Assembly: GCA_965228615.1 (NCBI GenBank)
Contig: CBDDHT010000005.1
Span: 124,001-188,000, forward strand
Direction: 5' to 3'
Origin: CBDDHT01 sp965228615
GTDB lineage: Bacteria > Pseudomonadota > Alphaproteobacteria > Rhizobiales > Methyloligellaceae
DNA: 64,000 bases
The position numbers and the translations under genes are program-made. Shown here piece after piece: positions 33,878-43,296 of this stretch. How positions within the stretch are numbered: position 1 is the first letter of the stretch; the number at the start of each line of letters is the position of its first letter. The notes under the pieces were generated by a model. That model ran no database searches. It had not been told where the DNA came from and saw only the letters and a list, made by a program, of their open reading frames with translations.

Positions 33878-35097
33878 GAGCGTCCCCAGACTTTCAGGAT
33901 CTCTTGGAAGATCTCAGTGTTGGCAGCATTTACGGATTCTATGGCGCGATTGTACGTGTCGCGTCCGACAGACCCTTTTTCGAGTTCGTACAACGTTTTG
34001 TTTTCCAGACCGGCATTTGTGATCGCAGTGGTCTCTACAACTGCAGCAGTCAAGACGCTTTCTCCAAAGAGAGACCGAAGCATCGCTGCAATATTCACCT
34101 GTGGAACATCGTGGGGAATATGTCTGGTCAAAAGAAACCGCATGAACTCATGATCGACAGGCGCACCAAAGTGAGCCATTTGTTCCAGCATTTCGTCCAT
34201 CATGTACAAAAACTGGTTCATACTTGCGACGTCGATCATCGCGGACTGTACAGGGATAATTAGCCCGGTAGCGGCAAATACAGCGTTTAATGTCAGATAC
34301 GACAATTGCGGTGGCGCATCGATTACGACTACATCGTAACGATCCTCCACGCTTCTCAGTGCAGTCGCCAACCGGCGAATAAAGTATTCGTCTCCCACGT
34401 ATTTGTTGCTGATGATGGCGGCTGGCGTTTCGTAATCGAAATACTGCAGCTCGCTCTGGCCTGGAACAAGATCCAGGCCCGCAAAGTAGGTCGGTCGAAT
34501 TACCTCCGGAAGTGGCCGACGTTCATCATCGTAACGCAGAACGCCAAACACCGTTTCGTTGTCGCCTACTTCCAAGACCGGCTGAACACCCAGCATCTCC
34601 GTCAGACTTGCTTGTGTATCAAGGTCGATTGCGAGAACGCGGAGGCCTTGCAACGCGAGAAACTGAGCCAAGTGCAAAGCAGTCGTCGTTTTCGCGCAGC
34701 CACCTTTGAAATTGGCGATCGCGACAATTTGCATTCCGTCATCTTTACGACGACGCGGATCAAACTGTAGGGACTGTCCGGGACGTTTTTCGGCCAGGAA
34801 CGATCGAAGTTCATTGATCTGATCGAGTGTGTACATGCGCCGGTTCCCATCAGACCGCGCCGGTTGCGGACCTTCATTGTCGAGCGACATTTGCCGCAAG
34901 GTTGCGGGCGCGATGCCAATCAGGTCCGAAACTTCAGATGAGGAAAACGATCGCAAGTGCTTACGCGACTCCGGAGGATAATTCTGTTGCCAGTTGTTTT
35001 TGATTTGCTGGCTCAATAGTGACGAAAAACGCGCAATTTTTCCCCTTGTTGAGTTGGGGTCCAATTCCTTGTCAGAAATTGCGGCTTCTTCTGTCAT
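33874..35097 (-). CDS. repA: Partition ATPase RepA (ParA family)
   Basis: This 407-residue ParA-type ATPase has the N-terminal helix-turn-helix extension of RepA (SSSEVSDLIGIAPATLRQMS), deviant Walker A (FKGGCAKTTTALHLAQ), Walker A' (AIDLDTQASLTEML) and Walker B (VVIDAPPQLSYLTLNA). It drives partition and represses the repABC operon. ATG 35097 (MTEEAAIS) is taken; the frame is open to 35178. Confidence 0.94.
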   Translation of the reverse strand: MTEEAAISDKELDPNSTRGKIARFSSLLSQQIKNNWQQNYPPESRKHLRSFSSSEVSDLIGIAPATLRQMSLDNEGPQPARSDGNRRMYTLDQINELRSFLAEKRPGQSLQFDPRRRKDDGMQIVAIANFKGGCAKTTTALHLAQFLALQGLRVLAIDLDTQASLTEMLGVQPVLEVGDNETVFGVLRYDDERRPLPEVIRPTYFAGLDLVPGQSELQYFDYETPAAIISNKYVGDEYFIRRLATALRSVEDRYDVVVIDAPPQLSYLTLNAVFAATGLIIPVQSAMIDVASMNQFLYMMDEMLEQMAHFGAPVDHEFMRFLLTRHIPHDVPQVNIAAMLRSLFGESVLTAAVVETTAITNAGLENKTLYELEKGSVGRDTYNRAIESVNAANTEIFQEILKVWGRS

Positions 35098-35188
35098 TAT
35101 CCACTCCGACGCAAAAATTTGAAAAACACGGAAATAAGCGTCAGAGCGAACTAAGAGCGAATTAGTGATTCCTGTCAATGGCTTTTTA

Positions 35189-35204
35189 GTTAACGCCCGT
35201 TAAC
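35189..35204. promoter_or_regulatory. parS-like palindrome upstream of repA
   Basis: The 16-bp perfect palindrome GTTAACGCCCGTTAAC has the GTT...AAC frame of repABC parS sites (consensus GTTNNNNGCNNNNAAC), with CC instead of GC in the centre. Its position ~90 bp upstream of repA fits a RepB-binding or autoregulatory site. Confidence 0.6.
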
Positions 35205-35390
35205 TTTTCCACCGTCGACACGATATCGTGTGCCTAGAGAAAATGGACCACACTAGTACTTGCAGGCAGACTCTGCTCATGGTGCATTTGTTCAGAAGTG
35301 CAGAGCGAGCTAAACAATGATGTACGCCTCATAATATTCGATTCAGATCAGCGAAGACCCGAATGTATCCTGAGATCAGGCGTTCGGCGT

Positions 35391-35522
35391 CTAAGTTTTG
35401 ATGCGCGGAGACCGCGTTGCTTCCTGTGTTTTTTGATAGCTATGACTCGGTTTCGTATTCCCTTTCGCCCACTCACGCACGGCAGTCAGATTGACGCCCA
35501 GTGTATCCACCACCGTTTTCAT
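35391..35522 (-). pseudogene. Remnant of an IS3-family OrfB N-terminus
   Basis: Minus-strand translation from 35522 reads MKTVVDTLGVNLTAVREWAK and GNTKPSHSYQKT. This resembles the first ~40 residues of many IS3-family OrfB proteins (MKxVVDTLGVxRSNxxxRxKG). It ends at TAG 35391 with no recognisable continuation. It is a decayed fragment, not a gene. Confidence 0.5.
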
Positions 35523-36833
35523 GACAAATGTCCACTTTGAAACTCCATAAAAAGTAGAGGTCTTTTATTGGATCGCCGCATTCGGGGTCTAATTCTAAAA
35601 TGTCTTCTTGCCGAACTGACACTCAAGTTCTCGAGTGAGGTCTCTCGGTGCAATGTTATTGCGCTAGGAGACCTCAGAAAAGCTTTCGCCATCTTAAAGC
35701 TTGTTGCCTACGAATTGCGGCGTGAACGAAGAAGACCAACATCGACGACAACCCTGAATGACAAGTTCTATTCAGACATGAGCCGCGCTCACGGCTACCT
35801 GTAGACCCATTCGTCAAACAATTGTGTTAGGTCGAAATGCATTTCTTTTAGGACAGGCCGGGCAAAGCAATTCCAGAAGGTGGCGCCACGAGATTTTAAC
35901 AACCCTTCTTTCCAAAAGGTTCGTACTGACATCGTTCATCGTATGAATTTACCAGCACTGCGTCGTGCCAAATTGTTGTGAGACAATTCGACCAATTGGA
36001 TTTCCAAGCCCCCTCCTCTCCGCTGGGCAATATCCAACCTCCAGCCCCGGATCAACGATTTGAAGTTCCTATGTTGGATGACCAGAAATTGATTTCCAAC
36101 CCACGCCAAATCGGCATTTGGACGCAGCTTGGCGACCAAGAGCTCGGTTCCGTCTACGAGACCAGACTCTGCATTATCGGCAACACAGAACGCAATCAAC
36201 TCAAACACCGCAGATGAAGTTCCGTCTGCGATGTAGTGGAATCCGCAAACCTGTTGACTTGATACGTTTCTGAACACCTAGTTCCGAGTGGGGTGTCAGA
36301 TGACACCGGGTCAAGAAATTGTTTTTTCGATGTTTTTTTTCCGAGACGTCATTCCTTCCAATCGAATGCGAACAATTCTTGAACTCCCCTCCCCCGATTT
36401 GCGGCCACGAGAACAATTGAATCCCGCGGTGAAAACATCGTCTCCCTTTTCCTACCAAAGAAGTATTGAGGTCCCACAGGGCAATCCCATCAAAAAATAC
36501 AACAGGACCGTAAACGCTAGCGAATGATTGCGACGGCGATTTTGAACCGCCCAGACAACTGATGCTAAATGGCAACCGTCGAGCACTAAGGTAGGAAGTG
36601 ACCAGCCGGAAGATGCCGACCGTAAGAGATATTCATTACGAGGGCAGGGGCCTCCAACCTAAAGAAGTGAACATCAGGTTCGGATGGCCGAAAAGCTCGA
36701 TCGCGGTGTGCTCAAGAGCAATGGTGAACGTAAAGCGACCACTGGCTGTCCGAAGCGATGATTTTACTTCACAGGGGAACAAGTTTAGAACCAGCGCGCA
36801 CCCAGATCCCAGTATCGCCCGGCAAGGAACCCA
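35523..36833. other. Region without a convincing gene
   Basis: About 1.3 kb of less GC-rich sequence. Short frames exist on both strands (35568-35804 plus; 35936-36277 minus; 35978-36217 plus; 36201-36575 minus), but none has a good start, family match or consistent codon use. Together with the IS3 fragment to its left this looks like degraded mobile-element debris, plus the promoter region of the ros gene at its right end. Confidence 0.5.
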
Positions 36834-37283
36834 ATGTCTGAGACACCCGAAAACAACACAACTATTGAGCCCGTATATGTTGATCTGACTGCCGACATCG
36901 TCTCCGCATATGTGAGCAACAACACGATTGCTTCGGGTGATCTGGCAGCCTTGATAGCGACGGTTCATTCGGCTCTCGTTTCGGCCGCACAAACGGCACA
37001 GGAACCAGCCGCTGAAGAACTTGTCCCGGCTGTACCGGTCAAGAAGTCCGTCTTGGGCGACTACATCATCTGTCTCGAGGACGGCAAAAGATTCAAATCG
37101 CTGAAGCGTCACCTGCGAACGCATTTCGATATGACGCCGGAAGACTACCGGGCCAAGTGGAACCTGCCTGCGGATTATCCGATGGTTGCCCCGAACTACG
37201 CCGCGGCGCGGTCGGATCTCGCCAGGAAAATGGGACTGGGTCAGAAACAGGGTCGCAGAAGCAAACTGGCGAACAAGAGCTAG
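36834..37283 (+). CDS. Ros/MucR-family transcriptional regulator
   Basis: This 149-residue protein has the MucR layout: an N-terminal oligomerisation part (LTADIVSAYVSNNTI) and the Ros-type zinc-finger region IICLEDGKRFKSLKRHLRTH, then DMTPEDYRAKWNLPADYPMV. Only one of the usual two finger cysteines is present (CLED instead of CxxC), a known variation in rhizobial homologues that still bind DNA. It may control conjugation, surface or plasmid genes; the target is unknown. Confidence 0.9.
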   Translation: MSETPENNTTIEPVYVDLTADIVSAYVSNNTIASGDLAALIATVHSALVSAAQTAQEPAAEELVPAVPVKKSVLGDYIICLEDGKRFKSLKRHLRTHFDMTPEDYRAKWNLPADYPMVAPNYAAARSDLARKMGLGQKQGRRSKLANKS

Positions 37284-37401
37284 TCTTCTTCCCGCCTGGA
37301 CAAGACCCCGCCGGAGCTGAAGTTCCGGCGCGCGGGGCACAATTCGATCACTCTGAAGCAGGTGCCTGCAGCGACCGGTTCCCTGCCGGCAAGTCCGCCT
37401 G

Positions 37402-38424
37402 TCAAGAAAGCTGATCGAGCAAGGCCGAAGTTGCCGGCATGCGTTTCAGGCTTGCCGCAATGCGCTTGCGCCATTCCGGACCGGTTTCCAATGCGCTCTG
37501 GTAGGCTTCGGCAAGGTCGCCCGGCCTGGTCTCGGTCAACGCCTCGAACAGAAATGCCGCCTGGGCCCGATCCTTGTGCGCCTTGAGTGCATCTGCCCCT
37601 CCTTGCCTCCGGTCCGCGACGATGAGCTTGTGCACCGCATAGCGTTCCGGGCGCGGGATCTGCACCAGCACGCCCGAGCGATACAAAAAGGGGACACTGA
37701 TCGGATCGGCAATCAGGTAATTGAGAAAATGCAGACTTTGCGCACTGACGCCAAGGGCGGCAAGATCGCGGATGGCCTCATCCTCTTCGAAGGACGGCGT
37801 CAGAAACTCGACCAGGGTCTGGCGATGTGTTTGCCGCCAGCGCCAGGTCTTGCCGTCTTCGATCGCAGGCACGGGATCGAACTGAAGCTCGGAAAAAACC
37901 TCTGCAAGGGGAGGGTCGACCGTGTCCGCGAGAGCCAGTGACAACCGCTCGAAACTTGCAATGTCGATGTCATCTGTCGTGGCCGACTGGTCGAACCCGA
38001 TCCGGATGCCGAGTTCGCCTTCATAACAGCGGAAGGCCTGCGTACCGACGATCGTTCCACCGAGCCGAAAGACGCCGGCTTTGGCCATGGCCGAAACCAC
38101 CTGGCCGGAACCGACATCGGCGAACAGATAGCCTTCGGCCCGCAGCACCCGCATCAGTCTCGCCCGTTCCCGTTCGGCAAGTTTCGCCGCCCTGGCGATC
38201 TCCGATTGCCGCTCCAGGCGGTTCCGCAGTTCTGGCGTGTCTTCGCCGATATACCGGTCGATGGTTTTCTGCCCGACGCGAAAGTGATCGTACCAATAGG
38301 TCTTGGAGGCGACCACCTTCGACCGTGGCGCGCCGCGCAGCTCCGACACCTCGCTGTCACGCAGGGACCGCCGCAAGTCCGTCCAGGCGGCTGTGCCGAT
38401 TGCACTGTGATAGTCGATGGTCAT
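37402..38424 (-). CDS. GSU2403-like nucleotidyltransferase-fold protein
   Basis: This 340-residue protein has an N-terminal helical part (QKTIDRYIGEDTPELRNRLE) and a nucleotidyltransferase-like core (GGTIVGTQAFRCYEGELG, ATTDDIDIASFERL) with an acidic DDID motif. A C-terminal helical region follows, including RPERYAVHKLIVADRR. The family is often on plasmids and phages as one half of toxin/antitoxin-like pairs; activity is not established. A pair of strong inverted repeats lies directly before its start, suggesting tight autoregulation. Confidence 0.75.
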   Translation of the reverse strand: MTIDYHSAIGTAAWTDLRRSLRDSEVSELRGAPRSKVVASKTYWYDHFRVGQKTIDRYIGEDTPELRNRLERQSEIARAAKLAERERARLMRVLRAEGYLFADVGSGQVVSAMAKAGVFRLGGTIVGTQAFRCYEGELGIRIGFDQSATTDDIDIASFERLSLALADTVDPPLAEVFSELQFDPVPAIEDGKTWRWRQTHRQTLVEFLTPSFEEDEAIRDLAALGVSAQSLHFLNYLIADPISVPFLYRSGVLVQIPRPERYAVHKLIVADRRQGGADALKAHKDRAQAAFLFEALTETRPGDLAEAYQSALETGPEWRKRIAASLKRMPATSALLDQLS

Positions 38425-38429
38425 ATGTA

Positions 38430-38496
38430 CCCCACATATTTTTTCTCGTGGGGTAAGACTAGCAGATTTTCTATCCCACAGAAATTATTTTGTGGG
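38430..38496 (-). promoter_or_regulatory. Two tandem inverted-repeat operators before the nucleotidyltransferase-fold gene
   Basis: CCCCAC-N12-GTGGGG at 38430-38453 and CCCACA-N10-TGTGGG at 38475-38496 share the half-site TACCCCAC, with AT-rich middles. Their centres are about 44 bp apart, roughly four helical turns. They overlap the only place for this gene's promoter. Confidence 0.65.
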
Positions 38497-38502
38497 GTAA
38501 AC

Positions 38503-39203
38503 AAGGAACACAATCTCGGAGAACCTTCCGAACCGCCTTGTCCTTGGTGTGGAACGCCAACGAAAAACCAAAGAGCAGCTGCTTCAAAAAAATAGCGCGC
38601 ACGTGTTGAGCCTTGGGAGGAAGACACTTGGACGCGCCTGGAAAGGTGCGCACGTGACGCTGGGTCACTTTTCCCTTTTATCCGCGTTCAATAAAAAAAT
38701 CCATTCGCACAATTGCAGAGTTTTTCAGGAGGCGGCACTTCGTGGTCGTTCAAGCCCGTGCATTGAACCTTTCTACAGGCGCAGAGATGCGCCTGTTTTT
38801 TTGACACGGCTGATAGGTCCACGTTTGGCCCCGGCCATAAGGATCTGTGATCACGAAGCTTCGTAACGTCGAATATCTCTTTAGCTAAGACCTAGATGAA
38901 CGGACGGCAACGTAGCCCAATTTGAGTGTTATATTTCCCAATTCAAATAACTCTCCTTAGGTGTGGAAAACTTTTTCTCAACCTTGCGATGACACTTCGT
39001 TCCGTGTTGGGTTGCGCCCTCTCGCAAGGTAATCAACCACTGATTGCTGTAGTCGTATCTTATTGATCTCAAATATAAAAGGACACTCCGAATGACCTCC
39101 GGAGAGCCTGGGCATACCCTCATGCCCGGTCCGATAAATGCTGTCTCGGCGAGGCCGCACGATCCCCTGAACATCTCAGCTTTCACCGGTAGGGGAGGGG
39201 ACA
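38503..39203. other. Intergenic region before the trb operon
   Basis: No convincing protein gene here. It contains a strong orphan terminator (38775-38802), a hairpin GGGCAT/ATGCCC at 39110-39127, and probably the trb promoter in the AT-rich stretch around 38920-39085. A small RNA ending at 38802 is possible. Confidence 0.45.
38775..38802 (+). terminator. Strong intrinsic terminator without an obvious upstream gene
   Basis: A perfect 8-bp stem ACAGGCGC / GCGCCTGT with a 6-nt loop is followed by a run of seven T. It is oriented for plus-strand transcription, yet no protein gene on that strand lies upstream for ~1.4 kb. Confidence 0.8.
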
Positions 39204-40208
39204 TTGAGGAACGGTGAAAGCCGTCGCAGGCTTATCGCCGGGCTGGGAGACTCGCTGGGGTCTACGATCCTGTCGGCGCTGTCGGACGACACTGTCGTTG
39301 AGATCATGCTCAACCCGGACGGACAGTTGTTCATCGAACGCGTCGGGAAGGGAATGGAGCCCTCCGGCGAGATGACGCCCCATGACGCCCAGATCATCAT
39401 GGGCAAGGTCGCCCATGCGCTCGGCACGGAAATCACCTCTGACAAGCCGATCATTTCCGGCGAGCTGCCGATAGGCGGTCATCGTTTTGAGGGTCTTCTG
39501 CCACCGGTCGTTTCCAAGCCGTCCTTCACGATCCGCAAGAAGGCATCGCTGCTCATCCCGCTTTCCAGGTACGTCGAGGATGGCGTGATGACGGACGGCC
39601 AAGCCACCGTGATCCGTGATGCGGTTGCCGGCCGGAAAAACATTCTGGTTTCGGGCGGCACTGGCACCGGCAAAACGACCCTGACGAACGCGATCATTGG
39701 CGAAATGGTGTCCGTTGCTCCGGATCACCGCCTTGTCATTCTGGAAGACACAGCGGAAATCCAGTGTGCGGCCAGGAACGCCGTGATCCTGCACACGTCC
39801 GACACCGTGGACATGCAACGGCTCCTGAAATCGACCATGCGCTTGCGACCAGACCGGATCATTGTCGGCGAAGTGCGCGACGGTGCGGCTCTGACACTGC
39901 TCAAGGCATGGAACACGGGCCACCCGGGCGGCATCGCCACGGTTCACTCCGACAATGCCTTCACCGCACTGACGCGCCTTGAACAGTTGATCGCCGAAGT
40001 GTCTCAGCAGCCGATGCCCCAAGTCATAGCGGAAGCGGTTGACCTCATCGTCTCGATCGAGCGCTCCCCCGAACACGGGCGCATCGTTCGGGACATCGTG
40101 ACTGTGTCCGGCTTTCGGGACGGCACCTATGACATCCGCTCAGCAGTTGCATCTCAGTTCCTCAACAAAAATTCCAACGACAGACAAGGGACTCTTCATG
40201 TCGCGTAA
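39204..40208 (+). CDS. trbB: Conjugal transfer ATPase TrbB (VirB11-like)
   Basis: This 334-residue hexameric secretion ATPase powers the trb type IV secretion channel at the inner membrane. It has Walker A SGGTGTGKTTLTNAI, an Asp box (VILEDTAEIQC), Walker B-like IIVGEVRDGAAL and the His box (HPGGIATVHSDN). The start is a TTG at 39204 with an excellent ribosome site (AGGGGAGGGG), and no earlier ATG is in frame. It is the first gene of trbBCDEJKLFGHI and overlaps trbC by 11 bp. Confidence 0.95.
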   Translation: MRNGESRRRLIAGLGDSLGSTILSALSDDTVVEIMLNPDGQLFIERVGKGMEPSGEMTPHDAQIIMGKVAHALGTEITSDKPIISGELPIGGHRFEGLLPPVVSKPSFTIRKKASLLIPLSRYVEDGVMTDGQATVIRDAVAGRKNILVSGGTGTGKTTLTNAIIGEMVSVAPDHRLVILEDTAEIQCAARNAVILHTSDTVDMQRLLKSTMRLRPDRIIVGEVRDGAALTLLKAWNTGHPGGIATVHSDNAFTALTRLEQLIAEVSQQPMPQVIAEAVDLIVSIERSPEHGRIVRDIVTVSGFRDGTYDIRSAVASQFLNKNSNDRQGTLHVA

Positions 40209-40557
40209 TTTTGTATTTCTTCTCTTTCTCGCCGGTGCAGGACTGTACCTAATTGAACCAGCCTTCGCCTCCGGCGGCGGCTCGCTTCCCTGGGAAGGCC
40301 CGCTTCAGCAAATCCAGGCCTCCATCAACGGTCCTGTCGCTGGCGCCGTTGGCCTGATCGCGGTGGCGATCGCCGGCGCGATGCTGATCTTCGGCGGTGA
40401 ACTCAACGACTTTGCCCGCCGCCTGGCCTACGTGGTTCTGGTTCTCGGGGTCCTGCTCGGCGCGTCCACTATCGTCGGCCTGTTTGGTTCCTCCGGTGCC
40501 TCCATCGGCATTGCTCCGGAAGGGAACGCGGCAACCGTGGACCCGGCTCGTGACTGA
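40198..40557 (+). CDS. trbC: Conjugal transfer pilin TrbC
   Basis: This 119-residue VirB2/TrbC-type prepilin has a signal peptide (FLLFLAGAGLYLIEPAFAS) and two hydrophobic helices (AGAVGLIAVAIAGAMLIFGG and LAYVVLVLGVLLGASTIVGL). RP4-type TrbC pilins are cyclised after tail removal, so the hydrophilic C-terminal tail here may be cleaved. The ATG lies inside the end of trbB. Confidence 0.9.
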   Translation: MSRNFVFLLFLAGAGLYLIEPAFASGGGSLPWEGPLQQIQASINGPVAGAVGLIAVAIAGAMLIFGGELNDFARRLAYVVLVLGVLLGASTIVGLFGSSGASIGIAPEGNAATVDPARD

Positions 40558-40846
40558 CGCGCCGGGCCTCAACAGAGCGCGGATCCACCGCGCTCTTTCT
40601 CGCCCGACATTGCTGTTCGGGGCAGACCGCGAGCTGGTGCTCGTGACCGGTCTTGCCTCGGTCATTCTGATTTTCGTGATCCTGAAGCCCTATGCCGCCG
40701 TGCTCGGCATCGCGATCTGGATCGTGGTGGTTGGCGTGCTGCGGATGATGGCCAAGGCGGACCCTCTGATGCGCGCTGTCTATCTGCGACACGTCAAATA
40801 CCGCGCCTATTACCGGCCGACATCCACGCCCTGGCGGAAATACTGA
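40550..40846 (+). CDS. trbD: Conjugal transfer protein TrbD
   Basis: This 98-residue VirB3-like inner-membrane protein has two hydrophobic stretches (LVLVTGLASVILIFVIL and AAVLGIAIWIVVVGVL) and a basic tail (YLRHVKYRAYYRP). The start is a GTG at 40550 overlapping the end of trbC by 8 bp; a longer open frame is ignored. It partners with the TrbE ATPase encoded 2 bp later. Confidence 0.88.
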   Translation: MTDAPGLNRARIHRALSRPTLLFGADRELVLVTGLASVILIFVILKPYAAVLGIAIWIVVVGVLRMMAKADPLMRAVYLRHVKYRAYYRPTSTPWRKY

Positions 40847-40848
40847 AC

Positions 40849-43296
40849 ATGGTTGCCCTCAAAAAATTCCGGCACGTTGCGCCGTCCTTTTCCGACCTGC
40901 TCCCTTACGCGGCGCTGGTCGACAACGGCATTGTGCTCCTGAAGGACGGGGGCCTGATGGCCGGCTGGTATTTTGCCGGGCCGGACAGCGAGAGTTCGAC
41001 CGCGTCTGAGCGGAACGAAGTTTCCAGACAGATCAACTCGGTTCTCGCCCGCCTCGGCAACGGCTGGATGATCCAGATGGAAGCGGTTCGCATTCCCTCA
41101 ACCGGATATCCGGACAGGGAAAGCTCGCATTTTCCGGACCCCGTCACGGCTTTGATCGATGACGAGCGCCGCCAGCGGTTCGAAGCCGGGGAGGGGCATT
41201 TTGAGAGCCAGCACGCCATCATCCTGACCTACCGGCCGCCGGAGAAAAACAAGTCCAAACTGGTGAAATACATCTATTCGGACGACGCCAGCCGCAACAC
41301 GTCTATTGCCTCCCGGACGCTTGAGCACTTCAAGACGACGATCCGGGAATTTGAGCAGTATATGGCGAATGTCGTCTCGATCCGGCGCATGGAAACCCAT
41401 GAAGTGCCGGAAATAGAAGCGGGGAGGGCAGGGGAGAGGCGTGGCCGTTACGATGATCTCCTGCAGTTCGCACGCTTCGCGCTGATCGGAGAAAACCATC
41501 CGATCCGCTTGCCTGACATTGCGATGTATCTCGACTATCTGGTGACGGCGGAATTCCATCACGGTCTCAACCCCATCATCGACGGCACCTATGTCGGTGT
41601 CGTGGCGATCGACGGGTTCCCGGCCGAAAGCTGGCCGGGGATCCTCAACGCGCTCGATCTGATGCCGATCACCTATCGCTGGTCGAGCCGGTTCATATTT
41701 CTCGATCCGATCGAGGCGCGCTCGGTGTTGGAAAAGACACGCAAGAAGTGGCTGCAGAAGGTGCGGCCGCTGATGGACCAGCTCTTCAAGACCAATTCCG
41801 GATCGCTCGATCAAGACGCCATGGTGATGGTCGGGGAAACCGAGGACGCGATTGCCGAGGCGAACTCGCAACTCGTCGCCTTCGGCCACTACACGCCTGT
41901 CATTGTGCTCTTCGACACGAACCAGGCGCGGCTTCAGGAGAAGTGCGAGGCGGTGCGCCGGCTCGTGCAGAACGAAGGCTTTGGCGGCCGCATAGAAACC
42001 CTGAACACCACCGAGGCATTCCTGGGAAGTCTGCCGGGCGTTTCCTATGCCAACGTTCGCGAGCCGCTGGTGAGCACACGCAATCTCGCGGATCTGGCTC
42101 CGCTCAATTCCGTCTGGGCCGGATCGCCGGAAGCGCCATGCCCCTTTTACCCAGTTGGATCGCCGCCCCTCATGCAGGTGGCGTCCGGCTCCTCGCCGTT
42201 CCGGTTCAATCTCCATGTCGGGGATCTGGGGCATACGCTGATCTTCGGGCCGACAGGTTCGGGTAAATCGACGCTTCTGGCGCTGATCGCAGCTCAGTTC
42301 CGGCGCTATGAGAACGCCCAAGTGTTTGTCTTCGACAAGGGCAAGTCGATGTATCCGCTGACGCTTGCCGTCGGCGCGGATCACTATGACGTCGGCAGGT
42401 CGGACACCCTTTCCTTTGCACCGCTCTCATCACTCGAGGACGACACCGACAAGGCGTTCGCTGCCGAGTGGCTGGAAACCCTGATCGAAATGCAGGGCGT
42501 GAAGGTCCTGCCGGAGCACCGGAACGCCATCACCACGCAGATTAACCTGATGTCGAAGTCTCAGCGCCGGTCGCTCACCGATTTCGTGTCGGGCGTCCAG
42601 AACCGGGAGATCAAGGACGCGCTGCAATATTACACGGTGGACGGCCCGATGGGCTCGCTCCTCGACGCCGAAGAAGACGGCCTCTCGCTCTCCAGGTTCC
42701 AGACCTTCGAGATTGAGGAGCTGATGAATATGGGTGACCGGAACCTGATCCCGGTCCTGCTCTATCTGTTCCGCCGTATTGAGAAGCGCCTGATTGGGAC
42801 ACCAAGCCTGCTTATCCTGGACGAGGCCTGGCTGATGCTCGGTCATCCGGTGTTCCGCGACAAGATCCGGGAATGGCTGAAGGTTCTGCGCAAGGCCAAT
42901 TGCGCGGTGGTCCTGGCAACGCAATCGATCTCGGATGCCGACAGATCCGGCATCATCGACGTTCTGAAAGAAAGCTGCCCGACAAAGGTTTGCCTGCCCA
43001 ATGGCGAGGCGAGGATTTCCGGGACCCGCGCGTTTTACGAAAAGCTCGGCTTCAACGACCAACAAATTGAAATCATCGCCTCGGCGATCCCGAAGCGCGA
43101 GTACTACGTCACGTCTCCAGACGGTCGCCGGCTGTTCAACATGGCGCTCGGCCCGATCACGCTGTCCTTCGTCGGCGCATCAGCCAAAGACGATCTAAAG
43201 CGGATCGAAGACCTTCACCTCCACTACGGCGACACATGGCCCACTGAGTGGCTCAAGCAAAGAGGAATTGCCAATGCCGAACAGCTTCTTGGCTAA
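40849..43296 (+). CDS. trbE: Conjugal transfer ATPase TrbE (VirB4-like)
   Basis: This 815-residue ATPase is the largest of the secretion machine. The N-terminal CagE/TrbE domain is followed by the ATPase domain with Walker A FGPTGSGKSTLLALI and Walker B LLILDEAWLML, and the ATQS motif (VVLATQSISDADRSGI). Length and motifs are intact. It overlaps the trbJ start. Confidence 0.95.
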   Translation: MVALKKFRHVAPSFSDLLPYAALVDNGIVLLKDGGLMAGWYFAGPDSESSTASERNEVSRQINSVLARLGNGWMIQMEAVRIPSTGYPDRESSHFPDPVTALIDDERRQRFEAGEGHFESQHAIILTYRPPEKNKSKLVKYIYSDDASRNTSIASRTLEHFKTTIREFEQYMANVVSIRRMETHEVPEIEAGRAGERRGRYDDLLQFARFALIGENHPIRLPDIAMYLDYLVTAEFHHGLNPIIDGTYVGVVAIDGFPAESWPGILNALDLMPITYRWSSRFIFLDPIEARSVLEKTRKKWLQKVRPLMDQLFKTNSGSLDQDAMVMVGETEDAIAEANSQLVAFGHYTPVIVLFDTNQARLQEKCEAVRRLVQNEGFGGRIETLNTTEAFLGSLPGVSYANVREPLVSTRNLADLAPLNSVWAGSPEAPCPFYPVGSPPLMQVASGSSPFRFNLHVGDLGHTLIFGPTGSGKSTLLALIAAQFRRYENAQVFVFDKGKSMYPLTLAVGADHYDVGRSDTLSFAPLSSLEDDTDKAFAAEWLETLIEMQGVKVLPEHRNAITTQINLMSKSQRRSLTDFVSGVQNREIKDALQYYTVDGPMGSLLDAEEDGLSLSRFQTFEIEELMNMGDRNLIPVLLYLFRRIEKRLIGTPSLLILDEAWLMLGHPVFRDKIREWLKVLRKANCAVVLATQSISDADRSGIIDVLKESCPTKVCLPNGEARISGTRAFYEKLGFNDQQIEIIASAIPKREYYVTSPDGRRLFNMALGPITLSFVGASAKDDLKRIEDLHLHYGDTWPTEWLKQRGIANAEQLLG

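Noticed and set aside
35936..36277. A 113-residue minus-strand frame as a gene
   Set aside because: A non-ATG start, an equally plausible overlapping frame on the other strand (35978-36217) and no recognisable domain.
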